In this document: in pieces, positions 25,977 through 37,549 of the stretch
Layout: the number at the start of each line of letters is the position of its first letter
Position numbering within the stretch: the first letter of the stretch is position 1
Assembly: GCA_038025085.1 (NCBI GenBank)
Contig: CM076146.1
Span: forward strand, 46,143,336-46,207,335
DNA: 64,000 bases
From: Tetragonia tetragonoides
Taxonomy: Eukaryota > Streptophyta > Magnoliopsida > Caryophyllales > Aizoaceae
Reading direction: 5' to 3'
Notes under the pieces: generated by a model
The model's input: the letters and a program-made list of their open reading frames with translations, nothing else
What the model was told of the DNA's origin: nothing
Databases searched by the model: none
Program-made: the position numbers and the translations under genes

Positions 25977-27474
25977 TTACCATGACATCCCCTGCTCATC
26001 CTCCAGTCCCTTCATGCAAGCTTCTGAATTCTTATGAATTGTCTGCAGAAACGTTATCCTTCCGGCTGTGTATGCTCGGATTCCATTTCCAACAGATGAT
26101 AGCCTGATATTTTTGGGTTTCCTTGTAAAGGCTGATTGACGGCAAGGTGAATTCTTAGGCAGATGTAGAACCCTAACTGAGCATGCCTTGTCCAAACCCT
26201 GGATTGCATGGAGCTGAGAGGGAAGATCAATTATGAACTCGCCATATTTGTCAGTTACAGCCTTAGCCCAAGTGTGTTTTTTGTCTTCACTGTTGGTATA
26301 GCATGTAGCTCCCACCAAGGCTCCTGTGAAAAAGAAATAAGAATCAAAAAGGAAAGAAAAAAGAATCAACTAGATATTTACTCAGGAAACATAAGAGGGA
26401 GTTGAAAAATGTTGTCAGTTTATGTGACTGCTCATCTAATAAGACATGTTCCTTGGAGTTGTTATGTCTTGGATGGAGAAAGAGTACCCAGAAAACAATG
26501 AGCAGGACTGCTCCGCTAAGTTAGTAGTCACTATTACTCCTTAAGAAAGTGGTTGTTATTTCTGGACAGAGGGTTTATAAGTTCATTGTCACTAGAAGAC
26601 CGTGTTTGGATATCTTAATGACGATATCTTAATAAAGGGTTCAGATGAAAAACTTGTTCTTAATGTGTCACCACATTTCTTAATGACGATATCAAACACT
26701 GAAAACACATACTATAACAAGGTATAATATTGTTTGCGTGCATCTTATGTCTATGTGTAACATGTATGGCAGCGTGTCACACCATTAGAAAATCCTCTTG
26801 CAACAAGCAAGCTAGCTTTAGCCCCAAGGTTCCTCAACAAAAGAAGCTTCTTGTGTATCTCATATTCTAAAACTATATTTATTTATTTTTTTCTTTTTTT
26901 TGTAATTCTTACTTTGTGTTAGGCCATTTGGGTTGGGTGTGGCCGTGTCTGACTGTGTGGTGGTTAAAGTTTACCTAGTTATCCTCTGATAGCAGAGAAT
27001 CAGAATCAGAAACGCATGATATGAAGATGGGAACTTAAAAGATGGTGAAACATTATGTGAATAGAATCATACAATTTGAGATTTTCCTGTAGATGCATCA
27101 TGCATGAATAAATAAGAAATAAATAAAAGAACATCCGCAAGATGATCTGATCATGATACAAAGTGCATATGTATGAATATACCTGAGATAGGGTGTGGGG
27201 AAAGCTGGTGGGCAGGTGAAGCTGGTAGACAAGCCTTGTTGCAAGCAAGCATGCCAGTGATTAGGACAGTGGAGAGTTTATCTTGTCCATATCCGGCCAT
27301 TCGCGCAATCTCATCACTAGTTGACAGTTCTAATGCTGATTTGAACTCCGATTCCAGATCTTCTTCTTGGCTTGTAACTGGTAGGCTCTGAGAATTGATG
27401 ATCATTAACGCGAAGGTGAGAGCAGCAAGCAGCAGGAGCAGGGCATTGCGGGAGCTACAAAACTTGGTCATCAT
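25977..27474 (-). CDS. Secreted pollen Ole e 1 allergen/extensin-domain protein
   Basis: Two exons, 27183-27474 and 25977-26323, join in phase 1 to 212 residues. Residues about 8-30 are a strongly hydrophobic signal peptide (LLLLLAALTFALMIINSQSL). Around residue 97 the Ole e 1-type fold begins: GALVGATCYTNSEDKKHTWA, KYGEFIIDLPSQLHAI, CSVRVLHLPKNSPC, with paired cysteines. Such proteins are extracellular and of mostly unknown function, often in cell walls. By neighbourhood it would match Arabidopsis At5g47635. The ATG at 27472-27474 is chosen because the signal peptide follows directly. The 859-bp intron holds a possible 98-bp mini-element (26602-26699). Confidence 0.85.
26602..26699. mobile_element. 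Possible short foldback element
   Basis: GTGTTTGGATATC at the left and GATATCAAACAC at the right form near-perfect inverted ends of a 98-bp segment in the Ole e 1 gene intron. The internal sequence CTTAATGACGATATC occurs twice. No target duplication could be fixed. Confidence 0.35.
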
Positions 27475-29110
27475 CTTTGTGCTCTGTTATTCATCCAAGT
27501 TTCACTCCTCGTAAAAGTAGTGTTATTGTAAGACGCAAATGAATCAGCAATTCAGCATGGGCTTTGCTTTTTATAAGGCTTAGCCTCTAACAGCTTCCTG
27601 CTTTTTGGAGGTGGTTGATATTGCACCATATATTTTGACCTTAATTATAAGCGTATTTGTTCGGATTTTTTTTTCTGTACTTTTTGTTATGTAACATCCT
27701 ATTACTATATAGTAATATTTTCTGTCGTTGTCTAGCGTCACAGTCTTGCAAAACTGAATTTACATGTATGAGAAGCAAAGGCAAAGATGGATGAATTCAA
27801 GTTCTACTGTAATTAATTAATTAATTAATTAATTAATTAATGACATCATGCCAAGCTTGGACGCTAGATGTCTCTTGTTATTATAATAATGAAGAGTTTC
27901 CTTCCTTGGTACATTGGAGAAAATTAATTAAAAAGAAAATCAGTCAATTTCATTAAATCATTCTTTTTGAACATAAGAAGATGATATTAGTAAGCAAGAA
28001 AAATAATGAGGGATCAGACAGTTGATGAGAACTGTTTTGACTAAGCATATTTATCTAATGTAGTATTTGCAAGATGATGAGCACTAACAGCTGGTTGTTA
28101 TTTTAATCACTAGAAGATGTAGCTAGGAGAATGAGAAACAAATTTTACAAGTTTGGCTTGTTTGGGATGAATTAAAACATCAGCTATCTATGGACATAAT
28201 AAATAAATAAATAAATAAAATTAGTTGAGGGGTAGATTAGTCCATGCGTGGACCGAAGGTGAAGAGGGTGTACCACTACAAGGAAAGGGAATGGAAGTTG
28301 AACGGGAAAGATTAACCTGCGGCTGCGGGTTTGGTAGCCTACTATTATCGTAACCATTCCAACCTTGGCTAACAAGTCCAAACTAAAACGTTCACACCTT
28401 TTTTTTCTTTTTACTTTTTTAAATTTGGTCAAAACTAAAAGGACCTTTTGTTTTCGGGTGAATGCATTTTGTAAGGCCACGTATTAATCTCCAATATTTG
28501 GGAGATTGAAAATTCTCAACGGTCTCCCATCTGCATTCTATATTGTGCCTCCTTTTATTCTCTTCCTCATCTTTAGGTTGTATAGACACAAATACGAACA
28601 GAAACACCAACACAACACAGATACCGAGAAGCGTTATTCAAAGGGAAAATAAAGCATGATATGTTGTATTTTGGTGTCAGTGTCATGTCGTGTCAAAGTA
28701 TCGGACATACAACACATTTATCCAAAGTGTCCGTGCTTCAAATTCGAACAGTCTGTCGAGTCTCGCCCAAAAGCCACACTAAGAATGAAGGAATGGCGGG
28801 TTGATCTTCAAGTAGTGCAGTATCTAACAAAGGAGTGATTTTTTTTTAGGCAACAAAATTGAAGATATTAAAGCATTCAGACATCCTCTTGAGTAATACA
28901 GTACTTATTTTAGTAAAAGAGATCATGGCTAGATGCCTAGATATATATACACATCCAAAAGATAGGATGGGCCTTTTACACCAAACCAAAAAACAAGACA
29001 GGATTGTATTGGGACTTGATAGCTTTGCGATTTTGACTCGCGTACTGAAATTGGGTTGTAAATTAAGCATCTTGCCATCTTCATAGAGCAGGATACTGAT
29101 TATCACTATC
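27475..29110. other. Intergenic, no gene seen
   Basis: Includes the Ole e 1 gene promoter side, a (TTAA)n tract at 27811-27842 and an (AATA)n tract at about 28198-28219. The short open frames at 28184-28480 and 28846-29112 have no recognisable domain. Confidence 0.45.
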
Positions 29111-29118
29111 ACATGAAA

Positions 29119-29794
29119 TAGGGGTGAGCATAAATTCTGGGTATCCAGTATCGGAATTAGAATTGGTTAGAAATCGGTGGTTCCGGAACTGGAACTGGTC
29201 TAACCAATTCCAATTCTAATTCCCAAAAATAGGAACCGGTACCAACCAATTCCAATTCCAATTCCAATTCCTGACTTTTGGGAACTGGAACCGGTTGGGT
29301 ACCCGGTGTAAAAAATTTAAATGACTTTTTTCCTTCGTTAGAAATAAAGAATGGTGATTTTCTAGTAAGGTTAGTAGTTTAAAATTTTCTATTTGTAATT
29401 TTAATGTTTTTAATGATTGTAATTGTAAAATTAATAATTAAATGATTGCATACGTTATTTAAATTTTGATTTACAATGTTAAGTATTTTGATTGTAGTAT
29501 TTGATTTTATGTTTGCGGTATTTTTGAAAACTAATATTTATTAGTGTAATTTTTTGTTGGTGATTTTTTATTATTAAAATATACATTTATTTGATTTAAA
29601 AAATAAGAAAAATTGGATTTAATGCGGACTTGGGTATCCAGGAACCGGTGGGTACCCGGTGGATCCAATTCCTAAGATTTAGGAACCGGTGCAACCAATT
29701 CCAATTCCAATTCCTACAAATTAGGAACCGGTGGATCCAATTCTAATTCCGGGTAGTGCAATACCCGATGGATACCCGGTTGCGCTCACCCCTA
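29119..29794. mobile_element. Non-autonomous hAT element with subterminal GGAACCGGT repeats
   Basis: Inverted ends TAGGGGTGAGC are perfect over 11 bp on both sides of a 676-bp element. The flanks ACATGAAA (29111-29118) and ACATAAAA (29795-29802) match 7 of 8, the hAT duplication length. Both subterminal zones are crowded with GGAACCGGT, GGGTACCCGGT and AATTCCAATTCC motifs, while the AT-rich middle has none. This resembles transposase-binding arrays of hAT elements. No transposase gene is present. Confidence 0.85.
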
Positions 29795-30072
29795 ACATAA
29801 AACCTTGATATTGACCATGTAGAAGCTAAGAGATATACTACATAATACATATTTAGGAGGTCAGAGCGACGTATATATGTTTAACCGCCATGTTGAAAGT
29901 TGAAACTCGAACTTCAGTTTGTAAAAAGAAAGAAGAAGCCTTACCAAGAAGAAGAAGAAGATACTCTATTGAAACTAAACAATTTTTATTGTGTAGTTTA
30001 AAAACCTCATACTTGAGCTTTCTAATCTCAAGGGATGTTAACAATAAAATCGTACAATAATTTAGCAATAAT

Positions 30073-30146
30073 GGCCTATTAGCTTAGCTGGTTAGAGCGT
30101 CGTGCTAATAATGCGAAGGTCGCAGGTTCGAGACCTACATGGGCCA
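30073..30146 (+). tRNA. tRNA-Ile (AAU)
   Basis: A 74-nt cloverleaf with acceptor stem GGCCTAT/ATGGGCC plus discriminator A, anticodon loop CTAATAA (anticodon AAU), an A box in the D arm and the B box GGTTCGAGACC. Compared with the usual plant sequence it has a G-U instead of G-C in the anticodon stem and a C-A mismatch in the T stem, so its activity is less certain. Confidence 0.9.
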
Positions 30147-30201
30147 AAAGTGTTTTTTTTATGGCTTTCATTTTTTTAATAGGAAAAATAAAAAAACTGA
30201 C

Positions 30202-30224
30202 TGACGGCTGTGGGATTTGAACCT

Positions 30225-30277
<53 letters not shown>

Positions 30278-30281
30278 CGTC
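30202..30281 (-). tRNA. tRNA-Leu (UAG), first copy
   Basis: An 80-nt gene with the long variable arm of tRNA-Leu, acceptor GACGGTT/AGCCGTC, anticodon loop TTTAGGC (anticodon UAG) and B box GGTTCAAATCC. Its T stem carries one mismatch (GTAGG against CCCAC) that is absent from the second copy at 35227-35306. It lies in the left copy of a local duplication. Confidence 0.92.
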
Positions 30282-30474
30282 GGGATGAAGACATACCAGC
30301 ATTATTTTAACCAGACTCAATCCAATTGCTTGGATATCGATCAGCAGATTTAATTGCCTAACGAAATTTAGTTACACTACAAATTATCAAAAAAAAATAA
30401 ATAGAACCTTTAGTTACACTACAGTCTTGATTATGAATACCAAATAACCACTTTGAAAGTTAGAACTGAAGGAA

Positions 30475-33400
30475 GAGTGCTGCTAGTTACAGCCGCAAGG
30501 TGAGGCTGTAAATGGCAGCCTCACACTCACAGCTTGCCACTTGTCAAAGATTTTGCTAAATTCAATTGACTCCTAGTAGTCTTGTGCTACAGTAGTTTCT
30601 TTTTTTATTTTTTTTAATACGACATACCTTATAGTTAGTGAAAGGAAAATTCATACCCAATAATATTTTTATGTCACATAATGTACCAATTGGCTCATGG
30701 CCTATCTAATTATACTTTAGGCAAGATGACCAAATATGTTACCATTTTTTCCTACCATCAAAATATACAAATCTGTTCCAAAAAATTATATTAATATTGG
30801 TGTAACAAGAGTCAATATCACAAAAAAAATATAAATTGATATGCTCCATCTCAAAAATGATATGTCTCTAACAAAGTCGTTCTTCAAATCAATTTCTTGC
30901 CATGAATACTTGCATCTGTACACGAAGAAAAATGAGAAATTTACTTATAATAATCACCTTATACTTAAAGAAGGCATGAAAAAAAAATAACAACTAAGAA
31001 AAATATCGGTTATACCTTCATCCTTAGAGTGCATAAATTTGCTAAAACACTTTAATGTCAAAAAGTAGTTTCCGTATCTAGGATCTAGAAGAAGAAAAAG
31101 AAATACCATAGAAAATATTTAAGAAATGTGATTAAGATAACTAGAATTCTAATATAATATGATAAGCTAAAAAAAAAAGGATTATAATATATTAGGGGAG
31201 ATTTACCTCATGGTGATTGAGCTAATCCATTATCACAAAAATTTGAAGACGTTAGACTAGTAAGTTGCTGCAGATAAACATGACAAATGCACATCAATTG
31301 TAAGCTATCATTTTAATTACTTAAGTATAATTTAATAATGTATTTATGTACCAAAAACATATCTTCTGCAATTTGATAAGCATCACCATTTCCTCTTGAA
31401 AAAGTACTTCCCTATTAACAAAAAGAGAAATATTATATTTTCAGGTTGGTATAATTATTGTAAAAATCAATATTACAAGGTAAAAGAGAAACCATGTAAG
31501 AGCTGAGTGATACTTGTGTATCCAGGCAGACATTCGCATTAGTCGTCGCATTAGTTGAGACGACTCCAATCTCCTGTGAAAGAGAATATGTATCAAATAT
31601 TAACTATGCCAGTTACTTATTACTCCAATCTTTATAACATCAAACAATATAAAACATAATTATACCGTTTGTATGGGTTGGCTTTGATTTCGAATATTTT
31701 GGTCATTTAGCTCTCCAAGAACCTGGAGATATAGAAGTTTAATTGAATTATAATAAAAAGGGTAAAGATAACATATCCATCCAATAATCTGGTTATGAAA
31801 GTTATACCTTTCTTCTTTGCTTCTTATTGACTTTCTTGGATGGAGCTTCAATCCCAGCTTTGATTCTTTTAGGAGCGCCCTTAGTTTTTGCAACAATAGG
31901 ATCATGAACAAGATTACAGTTTTCTTTCCCATTTACACTAATCAAAGGCATGTGACATTTATTAGTAACAATACACTGTTTCAAAATTTCCTCAAGTGTA
32001 GAGTATACAAAGGTATAACTTGTCTCACTATGAAAGGCTTCTTCTTTAATCTTTGAAGTTAAGATATGCAAACTCTTAGTTTTTTGCTCCATGGACTGCA
32101 ATTTTTCAAATGGAGCAGGCCTTTGTTTCCTAGTTTCATCATTTTTACTCCATCTCTTCAAAATATATTTAGAAAGGATTTTGAATATGCCCAAATTGTA
32201 GAGTACAGATAAACAATGTCTACAAAGATATCCCTTGAACTCAAATGAATGGCACAAACAACAAATTTCTTCGACTTTCCCATTCCAAACAACCACATAA
32301 TCTCCTTCGGCCTCAAATTCTCGAACTGTGAAAACTAAGTTATCCTCGTCTTGCCCTTTGAGGGAAGGATAGCATCCGGCTGCTCCTGAAATCTCAACTT
32401 GAAACTTTTTAAAAACTTCATAGGTGTAGACAAGAGAAAGTTGTTTCTCAAAAGGTGATTTAGTCCTTCAATATGGGCTCTTTTGTGAATTAAAATCAGC
32501 ATCTTCTTCATCTTTTACTGTCTTTTACAGCTTGTTTGTACTTTACAACAAATTCAGTTAAAATCGTCTTTTTATTGACGTATTTGTCAAAAAAAGAATT
32601 TATACTTTCTGACCTTTGAGTGGTAGACATGCCTCCAAAAAAAATACATCTCTCATAAAAGTAGGCACCCATTGTTTGCGATCATCATATAATGATTGAA
32701 GCCATTTCCACTCTTCTTCATTAAAATCAAACATTTCAATCATATTCCTCCAATTGTTCTCAAATTCATCCTCTGTCCAACTCTTGTAAATACACTTCTT
32801 GAAAACTCCCATGAAATTTTCATGTTTTTTTGTCACATGCCCAAGCTTTTCTGGAATTTTTTTCATTATATGCCATAAACAAAAGCGATGACAGGTTTTT
32901 GGAAATATCTCATATATGGCAGCCTTCATAGCTTTATCCTGGTCAGTTAGTATTGCTTTGGGGGCTTTTCCATTCATGGCTTTCTTCCATGTTTTCATCA
33001 CCCAAATAAAAGTAGATGTAGTTTCATCTGCAAGTAATGGCCCACCCAAGATTGTGGACTGAAAATGATTGTTTACTCCAATGAATGGGGCAAAAGGCAT
33101 CTTATACTTATTTGTGATGTAAGTGGTGTCAAAAGAAACAACATCACTATACTTTTTGTAGTCCTCCCTACCTTTGGCATGTACCCAAAATACATTTCTC
33201 AAACGTCATTCTTCATCCAAGTCAATAGCATAAAAGAAGTTAGAATCCTCTTGTTGCATTTCGATAAAGTGTTGAAGCATAACATTAGCATCCCCTATTT
33301 GCAATGTTAAACGACGTTCCTTATCAATGTAATTTCTTATATCCTTTAGAGAGCAACCCACATTTTTGTACCATTGTTTTTTTTAGCTAATGTAGCATGA

Positions 33401-34354
33401 ATCTTATAAGGTGGCATCCCAACAGCATGTAATGTATCAATTTCATGTTGATTAGCCACTGAGATACCTCTATGACATGGAAAATAATGTACTTGCTCTG
33501 GATACAAGTCATGATTATGCTCCTTCACAAATTCATGTACTAGCCATTTCCCATCACTCCTTTTTTTCACCCGTAAAAATGCCTTACAGTCTGTTTTCAT
33601 ACATGGTCGCGGATTATGAGCATTAGAGGGGCGTTTAACATCAAATCTAGTGCATGCAAAATTAGCAACAATGAAATCTTTAGACGATCGAGAACGACGA
33701 CTTTTAATTATTGATACACCAAAACCAACAGATTTAGCGTAAGTACGATAAAATACATATGCTTCATCTCGTGATTGAAATTCCATACCTTTCTCAGGCT
33801 CTTGAATTACCTCTTCATTTTGACTCAAGTGATGACCTATGTACATTTCAGCATCCACATCATTGTTGAGTAGTAGATTTTCATCTATAGAGTTTGAATC
33901 ATCATTCTCTATATCTGCATTTAGGTCAATGTCCAATTCCATTTTTTATACCTGAGTAAAAAAAAAAAAAAAAAGAACACAACTTGTTGATAACAATTTT
34001 GATCAAAGATAGTATCTTTATAAACTCAAATTAGTTATAAAGATACACATTATTGTATACTTCTCATAAGAAACAAATAGCAGGGACAACAAGGATTTAT
34101 TTTTAGAACCATCAATTATTGTACATGATGTCAAACAAATTCATAACTTATTGCAAATTCTAAGGACTATTCTGATGGTCCTAATTAAGCTCTCACAGCC
34201 TTCACAATCTAGATAAACAAGAAACAATACTCTGTTCTTTAATCTTGTGGAGCAAAATAGTTTTGTACCTCCTTCGTCGACCAAACTTACCTCCATGAGA
34301 CAAATAGAAAGGTGTGGATATATGGCTGATTACAGGACTAGCTTTCAAAGTTTA

Positions 34355-34402
<48 letters not shown>

Positions 34403-34943
34403 CATGTCAAAATTGTTAAGTAAATAACACAAATTTGAGATTTTTGACCAATACTCAGGTTATAAATTACACATTTTGATATTATCAAATAATGCCCATA
34501 TGATGAAGAATATACAAGTACTAGCTAACTTTAGAGGGGGTTGCAATCTGTGAGGGGAAGCCAATTCTAGAATAAAGCTACAAAACAAATTAAAATAGTA
34601 TATAAGTAGTAAATTTGTTCCATGGACTATCAATGAAGTAAGGAAATTGCAGTACCTATGTACTTGTTGGGCAATTGAGCGAGATGCGTGAATAATTTCA
34701 GATTGAGGAATTGTAGAACTGAAGAGGGTTAGGGGAAAGGAGAGAGAGAGAGGAGAGAGAAGACAATTTTAGCTTACAAGAGAAGCATAAAGAGCGGGGT
34801 ATTTTTTATGGTTCCCGGTAAAATTTTAGGGATGTGAATTATTATAGATGAAATACCATAAGAGCCCTTACATTACAATGAGTCTTTAACAGGTGGCATG
34901 CTGTGAGTGTGAGGCTGCCATGCGGCTGTAACTAGCAGCGCTC
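30475..34943 (-). mobile_element. Mutator-like element with FAR1-type transposase
   Basis: The element is 4469 bp and bounded by a perfect 9-bp duplication CTGAAGGAA (30466-30474 and 34944-34952), the Mutator signature. Its terminal inverted repeats (about 65 bp) begin GAGTGCTGCTAGTTACAGCC on the left and GAGCGCTGCTAGTTACAGCC on the right. The left repeat has a small internal insertion (AAGGTGAGGCTGTAA). The interior encodes a degenerate FAR1/FHY3-like transposase on the minus strand. A poly-T run lies near 34362-34400. It sits in the left unit of the tRNA-Leu duplication. Confidence 0.95.
31802..33942 (-). pseudogene. FAR1/FRS-like MULE transposase, frameshifted
   Basis: The domain order is FAR1 DNA-binding (33346-33942; CMKTDCKAFLRV, HEFVKEHNHDL), MULE catalytic core (32600-33202; DVVSFDTTY, AILTDQDKAM, CHRFCLWHI) and SWIM zinc finger (about 32200-32296; CLCHSFEFKGYLCRHCLSVL). 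It starts at the ATG at 33940-33942. Breaks seen: a one-base loss in an A8 run near 33380, a TGA where Arg is expected near 33206, a one-base loss in a T8 run near 32637, and a further shift near 32500 with a TGA near 32470. The domains are otherwise well kept, so the element was autonomous until recently or the homopolymer shifts are sequencing errors. Cousins of this family gave rise to the light-signalling factors FHY3 and FAR1. Confidence 0.9.
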
Positions 34944-35226
34944 CTGAAGGAAAGCGAAAGATAATACCTTGAACTGGATGGAACAGAGAATACAATGGCA
35001 TTGGCCTAACTAGTAGTACAGTAATGTTTATACAAGTGATGTGCATAGCTCGCAGTAAAAAAAAAACTAGAGATGATCTACACTTTACAGGAAGTGGTAG
35101 GCAGTAGTAGTTCACATTCGCAAATGTAGATGATGCACCATGCATATATATAGCCTGATGGCTCAGATGCTAAAAGGTTATGTTCAAAAGCCTGATTATT
35201 AAGTTAGAAATTTCCAGATAAAGAAT

Positions 35227-35231
35227 TGACG

Positions 35232-35281
<50 letters not shown>

Positions 35282-35306
35282 GCTTAGACCACTCGGCCAA
35301 ACCGTC
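35227..35306 (-). tRNA. tRNA-Leu (UAG), second copy
   Basis: An 80-nt gene, nearly identical to the one at 30202-30281, with a fully paired T stem (GTGGG/CCCAC) and anticodon UAG. It differs at AAGCCGCC against AAGGCGCC near the D arm. Confidence 0.95.
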
Positions 35307-35639
35307 CTGATGAAAAATTATCAATAATTGTTTATAGCAAGTGATCATCCAAACATATTAACCCAATTGAAAAAAATCAATCTCTTTTTCTTTCTTTTTT
35401 TGAGTGAAAAAATCAATCTCTTTTAATTGCATAACTTTAGGTACATTACAATCTTGGTTACAGCCTAATGCTAATGCAATACCTTCAAGAAAGCATACAA
35501 TGGAATTGGCCTAAGTATTGATATTATACAAGTAACAAGTAATGTAGCATGAGTTCACGCCCCCTCTGAGCTCTGACAATTAAATTAAATAAAATAGTAG
35601 AGTACTCCGTAAGAAACAATAGGTGATTTACAGAAGGCA

Positions 35640-37549
35640 CTAATTCACATTTGATAGATGAAGATGAGGCACCAAATCCTGTTTACTGAAGTAGATGATG
35701 TCCCTTCCATTTCTGAAGCTTGGTTTAATAGGCATTGCAGGAAACCCTGAATATCGTCCATCAATTTTTGCTCTGCAAATTTTAGCAATGTACTTGAGAA
35801 GATCATATCTTTTTACAAAAGGCTGGCCTGCATATTCTTCAAAGGGCATCCACTGCACATTGGAACAGATAGGCCAGGGGAGAGACACTTAATGCACTTT
35901 TTCTTTTGTTAGAATGATAAAAAACGGAGATATTAGACTAAGATGCTTATAAGTTGATTGTATCCCTTCCACCAAGTACTGAATGAAATTACCTGAGCTG
36001 CCTCTATTTCTGATTCCTGTTCCTGGATGTCAAAGGACAGGGGTTGTAGCATGCAGACAAAGAAAATATCGGATTTTTGGAAGAACGCCTTGTGGCTTTC
36101 TCTGTAAGCATTATATGAAAGTGAGTAAACTAAATTAAAAGGGAAATTACTGGGATAATTTAGATGATAAGAGGCAGGTATGGTAATGGTACCATACCTG
36201 AATGTTAGCACTTCAACAAATCTGGTGTCAATCTGCACATAATTGAACAACTAGCCAAGGATTAACAACCAGAAAGCCTATATACTTCCTTACTGAAACA
36301 TAGTGATTCTACTGCACTTACTCCTGTCTCTTCTTTCACTTCTCTTATAGCGGCATCACAGATATCCTCCCCCTGAGGATGAATAAGTTCAATCAGGAAT
36401 CACATAGAATGCATCTTAATTAAAATTGAAACACTTTTTTAGGAGGATACCTCGTTGATCATTCCGGTGGGGAACTTCCACACACCCTTTCCTCTTAACA
36501 TTCCATTCTTTTCCTGGACCACCAGTACCTACAAAACAACAATTGGAGGAAACGCTGCAGATCAAATTAGATTTTGTTAATAAAGGCTACTTGCTATTTG
36601 CTACTTGCTACTTTAGGTGGAAGGAGGGCAAGAGGTGGTATGTGGCTACTTTCTGAGTTTCTTAGTTTCCAGGAAAGCGGTTTAATGAAATATTGGGTGT
36701 GCTTCAGCTATTGATTGCTAGGTGATGAGTTTATTACCTCTTTCTTTTCATTCATCACAAAAGCCCCAACACCAAGGCGATGGGAAGCATTGGCCGGGAG
36801 AGCATTAGGTTCATCCACAGGGATCCATTTAGCTAGCATCACATACCTTGGCTCTGCATGGTGATAATAAAACCCTTCCTGCAATAATAAAGCAGATCAG
36901 TCTATGACTAATACTAGGCCAAAGCAGAAGAATTGCAGGGCCTGCAGCTATGACGGTAAGTGACTAAGCAAAAAGATTTAAGAAGAAAAGGAAAATAAAA
37001 AGAACAAGAAAACTGTGGGATGAAACCTTGACAGCAGCTTGGACAAGATGGACAAGCTCAATAGGTAATTTGATCCATACAGCTCTCTTACCCTGTATTT
37101 AAAAATAATAAATAGAAATGTAAACCACCTTTAGTTGTTATCTCCCAAATAGTACAGAAACTTTTGTGTTTTTTTTTAGGGGGGGGGGGGGGCAGGGGGT
37201 TTGGGGGGAGGGATATGATGCATATTATGTAATACTAGTACGGTACCAGTTGGCTCCAGTGAGAGAGGGAAGATCTAAGGGAAGAAGCAAAACTGAGGGA
37301 GTTGGTTGTTTGGTGCATTTCGACAAAGACACCTCCATGCTCATCATCCTTTGCAGCAGTTAGTATGTCATTAGAAACAGGAACTGAGACTGGCAACTCT
37401 GTTGTGGTTGAACTTGAAGCAGACATACATCTTGTAAAAATACTACTATGGCCATTCCGAGTATGTGCAGCCTTGATGGGACCTTCATTCCCAGGACAAG
37501 AACAAAAATTCAAAAAAGGAAGCAACTTTAGTACATTATTTTGAAGCAT
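35640..37549 (-). CDS. NUDT2: Nudix hydrolase, NUDX2-type
   Basis: Eight exons, 37247-37549, 37027-37092, 36738-36878, 36451-36528, 36322-36372, 36198-36232, 35993-36101 and 35640-35852, join in phase to 331 residues. The Nudix box GMINEGEDICDAAIREVKEETGI is built across exons 4 to 6 and fits Gx5Ex7REUxEExGU exactly. An N-terminal acyltransferase-like part (GKRAVWIKLPIELVHLVQAA, YVMLAKWIPVDEPNALPANA) is typical of plant NUDX2/5/6/7/10. These enzymes hydrolyse ADP-ribose or NADH in redox and stress responses. The first in-frame ATG (37547-37549) gives about 45 extra N-terminal residues rich in Leu, Cys and Ser; they may be an organelle presequence, and a later Met at CMSASSS would give a cytosolic form. 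The neighbours match At5g47650. The final exon's tail is part of the tandem duplication. Confidence 0.92.

Larger units (their letters stand above)
30190..35665. repeat. Local tandem duplication carrying tRNA-Leu, left copy split by the MULE
   Basis: With the MULE and one TSD removed, 30190-30474 plus 34953-35155 aligns by eye with 35215-35665. Both contain tRNA-Leu(UAG), then AGTTACACTAC/AGGTACATTAC, CAATGGCATTGGCCTAA/CAATGGAATTGGCCTAA and TTCACATTCG/TTCACATTTG motifs. The right copy ends in the 3' end of the Nudix gene, so the left unit carries a remnant of that gene's tail. Confidence 0.75.

Noticed and set aside
31802..33942. A host FAR1-RELATED SEQUENCE gene
   Set aside because: Terminal inverted repeats and a 9-bp target duplication show that it is the transposase of a Mutator-like element.
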